A stretch of 19,724 nt of DNA, from contig JAGVYX010000005.1 in NCBI GenBank assembly GCA_018303045.1, positions 1-19,724 on the forward strand, read 5' to 3'. Each line of letters opens with the position of its first letter. Position 1 is the stretch's first letter. Position numbers and translations under genes: made by a program. A model generated the notes under the pieces. It did no database searches, was not told the DNA's origin, and saw nothing but the letters and a program-made list of their open reading frames with translations. Of this stretch, positions 1 to 7,331 are shown piece by piece. The stretch is from Candidatus Woesearchaeota archaeon. Its GTDB lineage: Archaea; Nanobdellota; Nanobdellia; Woesearchaeales; GW2011-AR9.

Positions 1-34
1 CTTTTGCTTAATAATCCAGACCCGTTTTTTGTAA

Positions 35-85
35 TTTAGTTTGTACATTAAGACCACCAAGCGGTCTTAATTAATGTAAACTAAA
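35..85. repeat. Long imperfect inverted repeat
   Basis: Three stacked stems are visible: TTTAGTTT (35-42) with AAACTAAA (78-85), ACAT (45-48) with ATGT (74-77), and TTAAGACC (48-55) with GGTCTTAA (63-70), around a 7-base loop. About 19 pairs can form with small bulges. It lies upstream of the gene at 151, and could be the terminator or 3' end of a gene outside the window, or an operator. The pairing is seen directly; the role is unknown. Confidence 0.6.
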
Positions 86-120
86 AACGTGATAGCACAT
101 TGACTGAATATCAACCATAA

Positions 121-130
121 TTATTTAAAT
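121..130 (+). promoter_or_regulatory. TATA-like box for the gene at 151
   Basis: TTATTTAAAT is centred about 25 bases before the ATG at 151. No Shine-Dalgarno precedes that ATG, so a leaderless transcript is likely. This is an inference from sequence and spacing. Confidence 0.45.
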
Positions 131-150
131 TTAGAACTATTTTCTCTACT

Positions 151-609
151 ATGGATGCGGTTCAAAGACCATTGTACATTTTGCCGCAGGTTAAAAGCAG
201 GGCTATAATACCTAAAATAATCAATCTGCTGGTTCTAGGAGCGGTTTTCTATCTGGGAGTTCTATTAAACTTATCTTTACTGGAAATTGACCCACGGGTC
301 AATAATCTAATACTAATAGCATCGGCAATGGCAATTATCTTTTGTATTCTTCTGGGAATAATTATCGCCATAATCAAAGCTGGAAGAAATTACCAGTTCT
401 ATCGGGACAGAATTGCTATCGGAAAAAAACAGATTTTATATCGAGAAATAAAATCAGTTGCCGGCAAAAAAGGATTTTGGGACAAACTATTCCAAACTTA
501 CCGCCTTTCTCTGGATAACCAAATGATCATTAAGAATATTCCCCAAACCGTAAATATTGCTGATTATATAAAAAAGCTCATTGACTACAGCAGCCAACAG
601 CCGTTTTAA
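151..609 (+). CDS. Small two-TM membrane protein, possible bacterial-PH-like domain
   Basis: A 152-aa protein. Two hydrophobic segments, at about residues 22-44 and 52-77, form a hairpin in the membrane. They are followed by a ~70-residue soluble tail that starts YQFYRDRIAI and contains a YREIKSV stretch. Two TMs followed by 'describes a local structure, turn, then YREI-x-SV' resembles the DUF304/bPH_2 family, but that is a weak match by eye. The start follows a TATA-like box at the leaderless distance. The gene is convergent with the AI-2E permease and separated from it by a hairpin. Function is not known; small membrane proteins of this type are not assigned a reaction. Confidence 0.7.
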   Translation: MDAVQRPLYILPQVKSRAIIPKIINLLVLGAVFYLGVLLNLSLLEIDPRVNNLILIASAMAIIFCILLGIIIAIIKAGRNYQFYRDRIAIGKKQILYREIKSVAGKKGFWDKLFQTYRLSLDNQMIIKNIPQTVNIADYIKKLIDYSSQQPF

Positions 610-650
610 CCAACAATTTATGCTAGAGATTCTGGTTGGGGTTTATCTTT

Positions 651-681
651 AGAGAACTTTGAAAAAAACTCAAAATTCTCT
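651..681. terminator. Hairpin between convergent genes
   Basis: AGAGAA (651-656) pairs with TTCTCT (676-681), and TTGA (659-662) pairs with TCAA (670-673), around an A-rich loop. The hairpin ends exactly where the permease stop codon begins. It could act as a bidirectional 3' end, but archaeal termination depends mostly on T-tracts, so this is tentative. Confidence 0.4.
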
Positions 682-1713
682 TTATAGTTTCTCTAAGGCA
701 AAGAGATCAATAAAAACGGTGGTTAAAGACAAGATTAGCGGGCCAAGAATCACTCCCCACATTCCAAAGAAAAATAAGCCGCCAAAAATTCCTACAAAAA
801 TAATCCAAGGATGAATTCTGGCTTTGCTGCCGACCAATTTTGGTTTTAGGATATTATCAACACTGCTAACTATTAATACAGAGTAAACTAATAATAAAAT
901 ACCCCTGATCATCAGGCTGTTAGATCCCTGGAAAAGGCCGTTCAGAAATAAAATTAAGGAAGCTGGGAACCAAATAATTCCCGTTCCCAAAGCCGGAATT
1001 AATGCTAAAAAAGCCATAATTACCCCCCATAAGAGAGGCAGAGGCACGCCAAAAATAAAAAAACCCAAGGCTCCTAAAGCGCCCTGAATCAGAGCTACTA
1101 ATAGGAAACCAAACACTAGTCCATGGATAATTTCCTTTAATCTTTGGACTATAAAAGAGTAGTGTGATTCGCCAATTCCTAACAAACTGCCAATCTTTTG
1201 GGAGAATTCCTGGCCATCTTTCAGAAAATAGAACAGGGTAAAAAAAACAATAAATACATTGAGAATAAACTTAGGAATACTGATTAATACTGAAGAGCCC
1301 TTTTGAATTATCCAGGTGGTAACTACTTTAAGCGCATTTTGAAGCTGTAATTGGACCTCTAAATCGCGAACAGCTTCTTTTATAACCGTGCAGAAGCCAT
1401 TGGCGCAATTTTCAAAAATCCCGGCCGATATTTTTTCTTTGCCAACTAAAAACAAAGAATAGGCTTGTTCTGCCAAAAGCGACAGCAAAAAAGCGCTGGG
1501 AATAACAATCACTAATAAAATAACTGCGGAAACTATCAGAGGCGGAATGGTTTTATTTTTTATTTTACTCTTTAAATAACGATTAAGAGGATAAGAAATG
1601 TAGGCTAACAAGGCACCCAGAAATATAGACAATAATATTGGTTTTATTATAAAAAAAGAAGTAACTAAGAAAATCAAAAGCAAAACTAAAGGAATATAAG
1701 TTTTATATTTAAT
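682..1713 (-). CDS. AI-2E family transporter (UPF0118 permease)
   Basis: An integral membrane protein of the AI-2E exporter family (PF01594), about 8 TM helices. Numbered from the proposed AUU start (343 aa), family landmarks are the IPALGTGIIWFP stretch near 239-250, the DNILKPKLVG signature near 286-295, and the closing HPWIIFVGIFGG...GPLIL helix pair. Members are proposed exporters of small molecules or ion-coupled antiporters; the substrate here is unknown. The first ATG/GTG/TTG in frame is a TTG at 1683, but this would cut into the first helix. The AUU at 1711-1713 lies 6 bases after GGTGA (1720-1724) and restores the basic leader IKYKTYIPLVL typical of the family. That start is an inference; the shorter form is 333 aa. 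Confidence 0.88.
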   Translation of the reverse strand: MKYKTYIPLVLLLIFLVTSFFIIKPILLSIFLGALLAYISYPLNRYLKSKIKNKTIPPLIVSAVILLVIVIPSAFLLSLLAEQAYSLFLVGKEKISAGIFENCANGFCTVIKEAVRDLEVQLQLQNALKVVTTWIIQKGSSVLISIPKFILNVFIVFFTLFYFLKDGQEFSQKIGSLLGIGESHYSFIVQRLKEIIHGLVFGFLLVALIQGALGALGFFIFGVPLPLLWGVIMAFLALIPALGTGIIWFPASLILFLNGLFQGSNSLMIRGILLLVYSVLIVSSVDNILKPKLVGSKARIHPWIIFVGIFGGLFFFGMWGVILGPLILSLTTVFIDLFALEKL

Positions 1714-1719
1714 GTAAAA

Positions 1720-1724
1720 TCACC
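1720..1724 (-). promoter_or_regulatory. Shine-Dalgarno GGTGA pointing to an AUU start
   Basis: On the minus strand GGTGA is followed by six bases and then ATT, in frame with the permease. GGTGA matches the archaeal 16S 3' end complement. No SD sits at a workable distance before the TTG at 1683. Confidence 0.5.
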
Positions 1725-1834
1725 ACTTAAAAGATTGCGTCCAAATATAAAAACCTTACTGAGAATTTTGAATAATTCCTGTTTTATCGACAAAAATATC
1801 TATTTTTCAAAGTTTCTCTATTAAGAAATTTCCT

Positions 1835-1862
1835 AGAAAAAATAAAGAAAAAAAAGAAAAAT
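1835..1862 (-). terminator. T-rich tract after the S-layer gene
   Basis: Read on the minus strand, the stretch just after the S-layer stop is a run of T-rich tracts (TTTTTCTTTTTTTTCTTTA and following). This is the usual form of intrinsic termination in archaea. No stem-loop is needed or seen. Confidence 0.5.
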
Positions 1863-1874
1863 TAATTGGCTTTA

Positions 1875-4514
1875 TTATGCGCCAACTCTTCTAACTGTTG
1901 CTGCGCTAGCCGTTGGACCAGAAATTACTACTTCCGTTCCCACCAAGTCGCCAGGCCTGTTAGCTACTACTTTGCCTGCTAATCTGGTGTCAGCTCCAGA
2001 GTAACCTGCTACCAACATCGCCATGTTGCCATTGGCATGCGAGAACAATTTAACCCGGGCTTCACCGGGAGTAAATCCTTCCGTGCAGTCGGCTGGGTTG
2101 CCTAGCAATTGAGCGGCTACCTGGTTAACGCAAGGGCCGCCAACAACGATCAAGTTCTGGGCTTCCACATCAGCTATTTCACTCGCTAACTTGGTTGCAT
2201 CTACTACTTCTACGGAAACCATATTTCCTCCAGCAGAAGAAACTGAACTCGTGGTAGCTCCTGAAGTAAAGTATACTTGAGGCAGTCTTTGCTTCGCGGG
2301 GTACTCTAAAACTACTTCCTGCGGATCGCCAGTAGGCTGGTTGTAAGTTATCTTGGCGCCCATCGAAGTGTAGCCATAACTTACTTCAGTCTCGCCATCG
2401 GGAGTTACTAGAGTTACACCAGTTCCTCCACCGATTTCTCCCCCCCCGGTTACTGGAGCTGTTAAATTAACTCTTACCTCTGGACCAGCAGCAGGAGTTA
2501 TTTCCAACCGCACATTTGGTGGAACTACGTTATCATAATCATCACCATTAGGTGTGCTCTGCGTTATAACAATCATAGATATGTTTCTGTTAATAACCGC
2601 AGTACCACTGCTGATATTATTAAGATTAGTCCATCTCCACTGTGAACCATAGTTATCTATAAAGTCTATATACGCACTAGTTAATGCGCTGAGGGTACCA
2701 TCTCCATTTAAGTCGGCATGGACACTATAGTCATCATTACCCTGAGTAGTAGCATTTCGCACAGGGAAAGAATAACCTCCCACTTTTATTGTAGCTACAT
2801 CAACTACTGTTGATCCACTAGTCGTTGCCGAATACTCCAAGGTTTCGCCGCTGCCCACATTTTTAAATTTAATTTTTGGCGCAGTGTCAGAACTTTTATC
2901 CGCTCCCCGGTATTGCAACAAGTAGGACTTAGCTGAACCATCAGATGCTGTTCCTCCAGTTACTACAAAGTACTCATTCTTCGCGATTACAGTTGCATCA
3001 ACTGAAGAAGCAGCACCGCCCACAGGCACATAGCTTTCGTTAAGGTGCAACCGTTTCCAGTTAGAACTGCCACCCGTAGCAGTGTCCTCAGATAAGCTTA
3101 AGTTAGTAGCGCTCTCAGCGTAGGCTGTAGGAATATCTACTGGATTTCCATCACCATCATACAGGTGAAGCTTATATCTTCGGGAAGAGGAACTGCTCAG
3201 TTTCAACTCCCGAGTTGTTTCAGAGGTTAAACCGGCAAACTGCACGTTAAAAGCATTGCCTAATAGGACTTCTTTCTCTTCTCCAGAAGCCGCAATAACG
3301 TCATCTAATTTCTGACCAGGTCCGACAAAGAAATCGTCATCTGCAGTCATGTTGACTTCAATAGTGCTGATGGAGAAAGTTACGTTGTTATCAGTGCCGG
3401 TAAAGAAAACACTTGTTCCATCAATGTCTTCCGAGCCTATCTTCAATTTTTTGTCTCCAGTATTGACTGTCGTTATGTCGTCATCCTGAAGAACCATCTT
3501 TTGAGCTCCCACAAAGAAAGTTGCCGAGTGCACCCCCCCAGCGTAAGCTTGGTATAAAATTTCACTTACACCAACCTCGCTTTTATCACCTAAGACGTAG
3601 GTCTCCCCAACTTTCAACTTATTGGTGGCTTCTCCATTAACGATAAACTTAGCTTCATCACTATCGGTAAAGGTCAGTTCAACGTCATAAGTCTTGCTGC
3701 CAACAGTATAAGTCCTCGATTCTCCTTCCAAAAGCGTATCTCTGGTTGAACCAGCCATCAGAGTTAATTTGATGCCGTTTTGATTATCGTCATTGCCAGA
3801 ATTAGTTCTCCTAGCTAACACTACTGAGTAATCCTTGCCCATTAAAGAGATATCTGTATTTTCAAAATCATCTAAATATGTCCCAGTAGTTGTCGAAGAT
3901 CCAGTCGAATCAGTAACATCAGATTGGGCATTGGAAGAAAACTCCAGCTTATACCTGCCAATTTGTTCTCCACTCCTGAAGAAGAGATGCACATCAGTTA
4001 CATCATCATCATTCTCTGAATACTTAACTACTCGATTTTGCGTATCAGGGGTTCTCCCATCTTCATCAAAGAATAAAAACTGCTGGAAACCATAATCATT
4101 TTCATTAGTAGACCATGTGCCATCAGCTAAGGCGCCCAACTCTTCTTCACCAATAAAAGTGTTTATGTCTCGAAATGATTCAGCTTCTATTGAGGAAGCG
4201 CTGGCATTGTTGTTGCCTAATTCTAATTTTTTAGAACTAGTTCCTACCAACCAAGCATCTCCGCTCACCGCAGTAGTTGTGGAAGCGCTGCCTCCAGGAA
4301 CCATCATTCTGGCCGCGATATCTGTCATAGCCAAGTTGTCAACGGCCTGAGCATCATCACCAACTACCAAGAATCCATTAAACCTACCGTTGTCAACAAA
4401 CATTGTAGGGTAATTGCTTAAGTCAGCAGCCATTGCGCCCATCGCTGTCGCGCCCAACATGGCCACGCCAGTGCCTACAGCAAATAACCGCTTCACCATT
4501 TTTTTTATTTTCAT
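1875..4514 (-). CDS. S-layer protein, MJ0822-like family
   Basis: An 879-aa secreted surface protein. Residues 1-30 are a Sec signal peptide: basic MKIKKMVKRL, a hydrophobic core, and cleavage at about AMA|A. The mature N-terminus (FLVVGDDAQAVDNLAMTDIAA, in two pieces, about 48-68) and the C-terminal block with VVGGPCVNQVAAQLLG and an ALVAGYSGADT-like segment resemble the paired S_layer_N and S_layer_C halves (PF05123/PF05124) of methanococcal and DPANN S-layer proteins. The middle is Ser/Thr/Gly/Asp-rich beta-type sequence with many possible N-glycosylation sites. Only two Cys are present, both near the C-terminus (CVNQVAAQLLGNPADC), consistent with one disulfide. It presumably forms the cell's outer lattice. 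A strong GGAGGTG SD and TATA box suggest high expression. Confidence 0.88.
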   Translation of the reverse strand: MKIKKMVKRLFAVGTGVAMLGATAMGAMAADLSNYPTMFVDNGRFNGFLVVGDDAQAVDNLAMTDIAARMMVPGGSASTTTAVSGDAWLVGTSSKKLELGNNNASASSIEAESFRDINTFIGEEELGALADGTWSTNENDYGFQQFLFFDEDGRTPDTQNRVVKYSENDDDVTDVHLFFRSGEQIGRYKLEFSSNAQSDVTDSTGSSTTTGTYLDDFENTDISLMGKDYSVVLARRTNSGNDDNQNGIKLTLMAGSTRDTLLEGESRTYTVGSKTYDVELTFTDSDEAKFIVNGEATNKLKVGETYVLGDKSEVGVSEILYQAYAGGVHSATFFVGAQKMVLQDDDITTVNTGDKKLKIGSEDIDGTSVFFTGTDNNVTFSISTIEVNMTADDDFFVGPGQKLDDVIAASGEEKEVLLGNAFNVQFAGLTSETTRELKLSSSSSRRYKLHLYDGDGNPVDIPTAYAESATNLSLSEDTATGGSSNWKRLHLNESYVPVGGAASSVDATVIAKNEYFVVTGGTASDGSAKSYLLQYRGADKSSDTAPKIKFKNVGSGETLEYSATTSGSTVVDVATIKVGGYSFPVRNATTQGNDDYSVHADLNGDGTLSALTSAYIDFIDNYGSQWRWTNLNNISSGTAVINRNISMIVITQSTPNGDDYDNVVPPNVRLEITPAAGPEVRVNLTAPVTGGGEIGGGTGVTLVTPDGETEVSYGYTSMGAKITYNQPTGDPQEVVLEYPAKQRLPQVYFTSGATTSSVSSAGGNMVSVEVVDATKLASEIADVEAQNLIVVGGPCVNQVAAQLLGNPADCTEGFTPGEARVKLFSHANGNMAMLVAGYSGADTRLAGKVVANRPGDLVGTEVVISGPTASAATVRRVGA

Positions 4515-4653
4515 TTTCTAAACACACCTCCGTGTTTGAATAAACTCGAACTTTAAAGACCATCCATAAGAATTCCGAAGGGCCACTCCAGAAGAAATGA
4601 CCTTTTCGATCCTATAGATGACTTAATCCGCCATAAGACGAAATTACAATAGT
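4515..4653 (-). promoter_or_regulatory. Long S-layer 5' leader with SD in a hairpin loop
   Basis: With a start site about 26 bases after the TATA box, the leader is about 139 nt, unusual beside the leaderless genes here. At 4520-4537 AAACAC and GTGTTT pair around a 6-base loop that is exactly GGAGGT. The ATG follows 10 bases after the SD. A stable, structured leader is common for abundant surface-layer mRNAs; the function here is inferred. Confidence 0.5.
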
Positions 4654-4675
4654 GTACTCTAATTACCAAAAAACG

Positions 4676-4683
4676 ATTTATAA
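4676..4683 (-). promoter_or_regulatory. TATA box of the S-layer gene
   Basis: On the minus strand GAAAGGCTTATAAATC gives a purine-rich BRE-like stretch followed by TTATAAAT. It is a close match to the archaeal BRE/TATA consensus, and no second candidate lies nearer the gene. Confidence 0.6.
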
Positions 4684-4868
4684 GCCTTTCGCAAAAACAG
4701 AATTTTGAAAATCGGCCGCATTATCATTGAGGCTTAAAACGAGAAAATTTTCAGGTTATGCGGTTTCATCATCCAAGAATAACAAAAATGGTAAATCCAG
4801 AACTTAGTTCTTGATTATTAATATTAGTTATTATAAAATTAATGGTTAAGCCTAAAATTAATGATAAG

Positions 4869-4878
4869 CCATATAAAG
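4869..4878 (+). promoter_or_regulatory. TATA box for the helicase fragment
   Basis: CCATATAAAG is centred about 29 bases before the ATG at 4903, and no SD precedes that ATG, so the transcript is probably leaderless. The rest of 4684-4868 holds no gene that can be supported. Confidence 0.5.
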
Positions 4879-4902
4879 ATCAACCTAAAAAATAATTAGA
4901 AT

Positions 4903-5550
4903 ATGGAATTAAGACTGTTGCCTTTGCCGGGATTTTTCTTAGAAAGATACTCTAACTTATTAAATCTTACACCCATTCAGGAGAAAGCGGTAGATTCCGG
5001 GCTGTTAAGAGGTTTTTCTCAATTGATCTGCGCTCCCACTGCTTCCGGCAAAACTTTGGTGGCCACAATGGCTATTGCAACTATTCTGGGCACAGGAAAA
5101 GCCCTGTACATTGTTCCTCTCAAAGCTTTAGCCAAAGAGAAATACAATGAATATCATTCGTTATTGAAGGAAACTAATTATAAAGCAACCCTAGCTACCG
5201 GAGATATAGACTCCGATTCTGGTTATCTGGCTCCTTATGACTTATTGGTATTAACCTCAGAAAAACTGGATAGTTTGTTGCGGCATCGAATTGGCTGGTT
5301 AAGCGAGGTTAAGCTGATTGTTATAGATGAAATCCATTTGCTGAACGACCATTCCCGCGGGCCTGCCCTGGAGATAATCATTACTTTACTTAAAAAATTG
5401 ATTCAGCCGCAGTTTATTGGCTTAAGCGCTACCATTGGCAACAAGCAAGAGCTGGCTAATTGGCTGGGAGCTAAACTGGTGGAAGACGACTGGCGGCCAG
5501 TGGAATTAAAAAAAGGCATTCATAGTAATGGAACTACGGAATTTTATTAA
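4903..5550 (+). CDS. Truncated Hel308/Ski2-type helicase, RecA1 domain only
   Basis: A 215-aa protein that matches only the first RecA-like domain of archaeal Hel308-type superfamily 2 helicases, which normally run to roughly 700 residues. Motifs in order: Q-motif-like LTPIQEKAV (22-30), Walker A APTASGKT (44-51), Ia VPLKALAKEK (71-80), Ib TSEKLDSLLR (118-127), DEIH box (142-145), motif III GLSATIGN (173-180). The sequence continues to LKKGI, where the second domain normally follows, then ends at TAA-TGA. Motifs IV-VI, winged helix and ratchet domain are absent, and the next 80 bases do not encode them. Without RecA2 it cannot be a normal helicase. It is either a decaying remnant or a retained single domain; the clean first 200 residues suggest recent truncation or assembly error. 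Confidence 0.75.
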   Translation: MELRLLPLPGFFLERYSNLLNLTPIQEKAVDSGLLRGFSQLICAPTASGKTLVATMAIATILGTGKALYIVPLKALAKEKYNEYHSLLKETNYKATLATGDIDSDSGYLAPYDLLVLTSEKLDSLLRHRIGWLSEVKLIVIDEIHLLNDHSRGPALEIIITLLKKLIQPQFIGLSATIGNKQELANWLGAKLVEDDWRPVELKKGIHSNGTTEFY

Positions 5551-5611
5551 TGAGAATTTTGAATCATAAAGATTTCTGCTTATTTGATTTAACAGATTTC
5601 TATTTTTCACA

Positions 5612-5641
5612 GTTTTCTAATAGAAAGTTCTCTAATAGAAA
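5612..5641. repeat. 15-bp tandem duplication at a gene end
   Basis: GTTTTCTAATAGAAA (5612-5626) is followed directly by GTTCTCTAATAGAAA (5627-5641), 14 of 15 bases alike. The second copy contains the stop codon and last two codons of the methyltransferase-kinase gene. Each copy is also partly self-complementary. A small replication-slippage product is the simplest explanation. Confidence 0.7.
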
Positions 5642-6828
5642 GAATTAACCGCTTCTTTAATTATTTGCTGATCTCCAGAGTCTTTATATTCCTTAGCCAG
5701 TTCCCGAAGCCTTGCTTTATCTGCTTTTAATCCCTTGGCCTTAAGTTCTTCTTCAATCCGGCAGATAAATTCAATAAACTGGGTGACATTTTTTGGCTTA
5801 TTGGTTTCAACAGTTCTTTCAAAGTCTATCAGCGCTGGCTTATTATCTTTGGTTATTATAATATGCTTTAAAGGATGATGCATTTCTTCTTTATTAATTC
5901 CTAAAGTATCTAGAATCAGGCACTGGCCTAAAATTGATTTTAAAATAAGGATGATTGATGATCTGTCTTGGAGTTTAATCCATTCCAAAATAAATAGCCC
6001 TTCCACAAATTCGTATACCAAAAAGTCCTCTTCATAAAACAATAGTTTTGGCCCCAGTCCCTGTTTGTTTACTATCTTTAACCAATGAACTTCATGTTCA
6101 ATGCTCTGCTGCGCTTTACTGTCGGGGCGCTTTATCTTAATAGCTGCCTTAATTTGTTTTTTCGCTGCAAAATGAGTTTTGACTAATTTGCTTTGATCCA
6201 GCCAGGCAGTATAAATCATGCCCCGCTGGCCTTTAGCAAAATAATGAATTTGCTCCAGCTGCCTGGCTTCCAACCTTCTTAGGAGATCAGATTTAGTTAT
6301 TTCATAGACATATAATTCTTCAAAAGAAAACTTCTGCTGGCCTAGAAGACGGAATTGCAATAGGTTCAAATTAATTAATTCTTCAATCTTTGCTCTATTA
6401 GTTAATGATGAAAATAAAAATAAGATCCGGCCATCAGCAGCCAAATGCTGGGAAACCTGATTAAAAAATTGTTCAGATAATTCCCAGCCGTGTTTTCCTC
6501 CATAAATAGCCTTATCTTCTATGTTTTTATCTTGAGGCAGATAGGGGGGATTAAAGATAATGGTATTAAATTTTCCGTCTGCATTTTCAAATAAATTACT
6601 CCGAAGAGCCTTAATTTTTCTTAGCTTTCTTAATTTTATAAGATCATTGAGAGCAATTATAGCCTCATCATCAATATCTACGGCAATAACTTCTCCCGCA
6701 TCATGGTTGCCTAAGGCCGCTAAAGCTTGAATTCCTGAACCAGTTCCCAAGTCCAGAACTCTGCCAAAAGCTAGTTTGGAGACTTGCTTTTCAAGTAAGA
6801 TAGAATCTTCGCGCGGTTCGTAAATCAT
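5632..6828 (-). CDS. Fusion of HemK/PrmC-like methyltransferase and COG2112-like kinase
   Basis: A 398-aa two-domain protein. Residues 1-180 are a class I SAM methyltransferase: EPREDS entry (4-9), motif I DLGTGSG (26-32), acidic motif II VDID (50-53), and catalytic NPPYLP (93-98), the N/Q-methylating signature of HemK/PrmC/Mtq2. In archaea that family methylates the GGQ glutamine of release factor aRF1. Residues 190-398 look like the archaeal predicted Ser/Thr kinase COG2112: glycine-rich loop KGQRGMIY (199-206), Lys in AAIKIK (K231), helix C glutamates near 244-246, GLGP...DFLVYEFVEG hinge (257-277), and metal-binding LIDFER (333-338). The HxD-type catalytic loop is replaced by HHPLKHII (317-324). 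Both halves keep their key residues. No SD is present; a tandem AT-rich repeat lies just upstream. The fusion's substrate is unknown. Confidence 0.82.
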   Translation of the reverse strand: MIYEPREDSILLEKQVSKLAFGRVLDLGTGSGIQALAALGNHDAGEVIAVDIDDEAIIALNDLIKLRKLRKIKALRSNLFENADGKFNTIIFNPPYLPQDKNIEDKAIYGGKHGWELSEQFFNQVSQHLAADGRILFLFSSLTNRAKIEELINLNLLQFRLLGQQKFSFEELYVYEITKSDLLRRLEARQLEQIHYFAKGQRGMIYTAWLDQSKLVKTHFAAKKQIKAAIKIKRPDSKAQQSIEHEVHWLKIVNKQGLGPKLLFYEEDFLVYEFVEGLFILEWIKLQDRSSIILILKSILGQCLILDTLGINKEEMHHPLKHIIITKDNKPALIDFERTVETNKPKNVTQFIEFICRIEEELKAKGLKADKARLRELAKEYKDSGDQQIIKEAVNSFY

Positions 6829-6833
6829 TTTAG

Positions 6834-6863
6834 GTTATTTGTTGTTATGTTATTTGTTGTAAG
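6834..6863. repeat. Imperfect 15-bp tandem repeat before the fusion gene
   Basis: GTTATTTGTTGTTAT is followed at once by GTTATTTGTTGTAAG, 12 to 13 of 15 bases alike. It fills the gap between the 67-aa gene and the start of the methyltransferase-kinase gene. Possibly slippage; on the minus strand it makes an A/C-rich unstructured leader. Confidence 0.6.
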
Positions 6864-6877
6864 CTCTTTGAAATAGA

Positions 6878-7081
6878 TTATAGTAATTTTTTCATTTCAA
6901 AAATAAATTTTTTAGCTCGTTCTAAAGAAGTTTCAGCCTTATTTCTCTTAATCTCTTCAGTAGACTGATATTGAAAAACTGATCTCTTCTCCAATTCTCG
7001 TTCATAATTCAATAGAACTTCATCAGCTTTCCTGCCAATAATTTCCAAGGCTTCTTCCTTGGCTTCTTCAAAATCCTTCAA
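6878..7081 (-). CDS. Small charged helical protein, unknown function
   Basis: A 67-aa protein rich in Glu, Lys and Arg, predicted by eye to be almost entirely helical (EEAKEEALEIIGRKADEVLL and following), with heptad-like spacing of Leu, Ile and Val that could form a coiled coil. There is no signal peptide, TM segment or Cys. It starts at a TTG (7079-7081) preceded by GGAGAG (7086-7091) four bases upstream, an SD that supports this unusual start. It lies 49 bases before the methyltransferase-kinase gene on the same strand and may be co-transcribed. I do not recognise the family. Confidence 0.65.
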   Translation of the reverse strand: MKDFEEAKEEALEIIGRKADEVLLNYERELEKRSVFQYQSTEEIKRNKAETSLERAKKFIFEMKKLL

Positions 7082-7222
7082 TAAACTCTCCTTAAGTTTA
7101 TTGCGAACAAAAATAATTAAAGCATCCGAGGTTATTTTATGGCTAATCTTTGGTAGGTATTTTTACCATAATATTATGTATTTTACACATAATATATAAA
7201 ATTTTCTGTTCTAATTATCTTA

Positions 7223-7273
7223 CTGCATCTCGACCAATAAGATTTAAGAGTCTTCTCTTGGTTCGTAGACCAT
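7223..7273 (-). pseudogene. Relic of a HemK-like methyltransferase N-terminus
   Basis: Read from an ATG at 7271-7273, the minus strand gives MVYEPREDS, a stop, then ILLVEMQ and another stop. The intact gene at 6828 starts MIYEPREDSILLEKQ. Eight of the first nine residues match and the frame continues on past the stop. Differences are mainly at third codon positions, so this is an old decayed copy or the remains of a separate orthologue. Nothing after residue 17 is recognisable. The rest of 7092-7331 holds no gene that can be supported. Confidence 0.65.
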
Positions 7274-7331
7274 TAGCAGAAAAAATGATGTTGGTTAAAA
7301 GTTTTGAAAAAAAAAGAAAAAAGCAATATTG

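Noticed and set aside
3835..4350. Two plus-strand ORFs inside the S-layer gene
   Set aside because: They are antisense shadows of a well-supported gene, with no start signals.
4842..4895. 17-codon ORF before the helicase fragment
   Set aside because: The TATA box for the helicase lies inside it, and there is no SD; likely chance.
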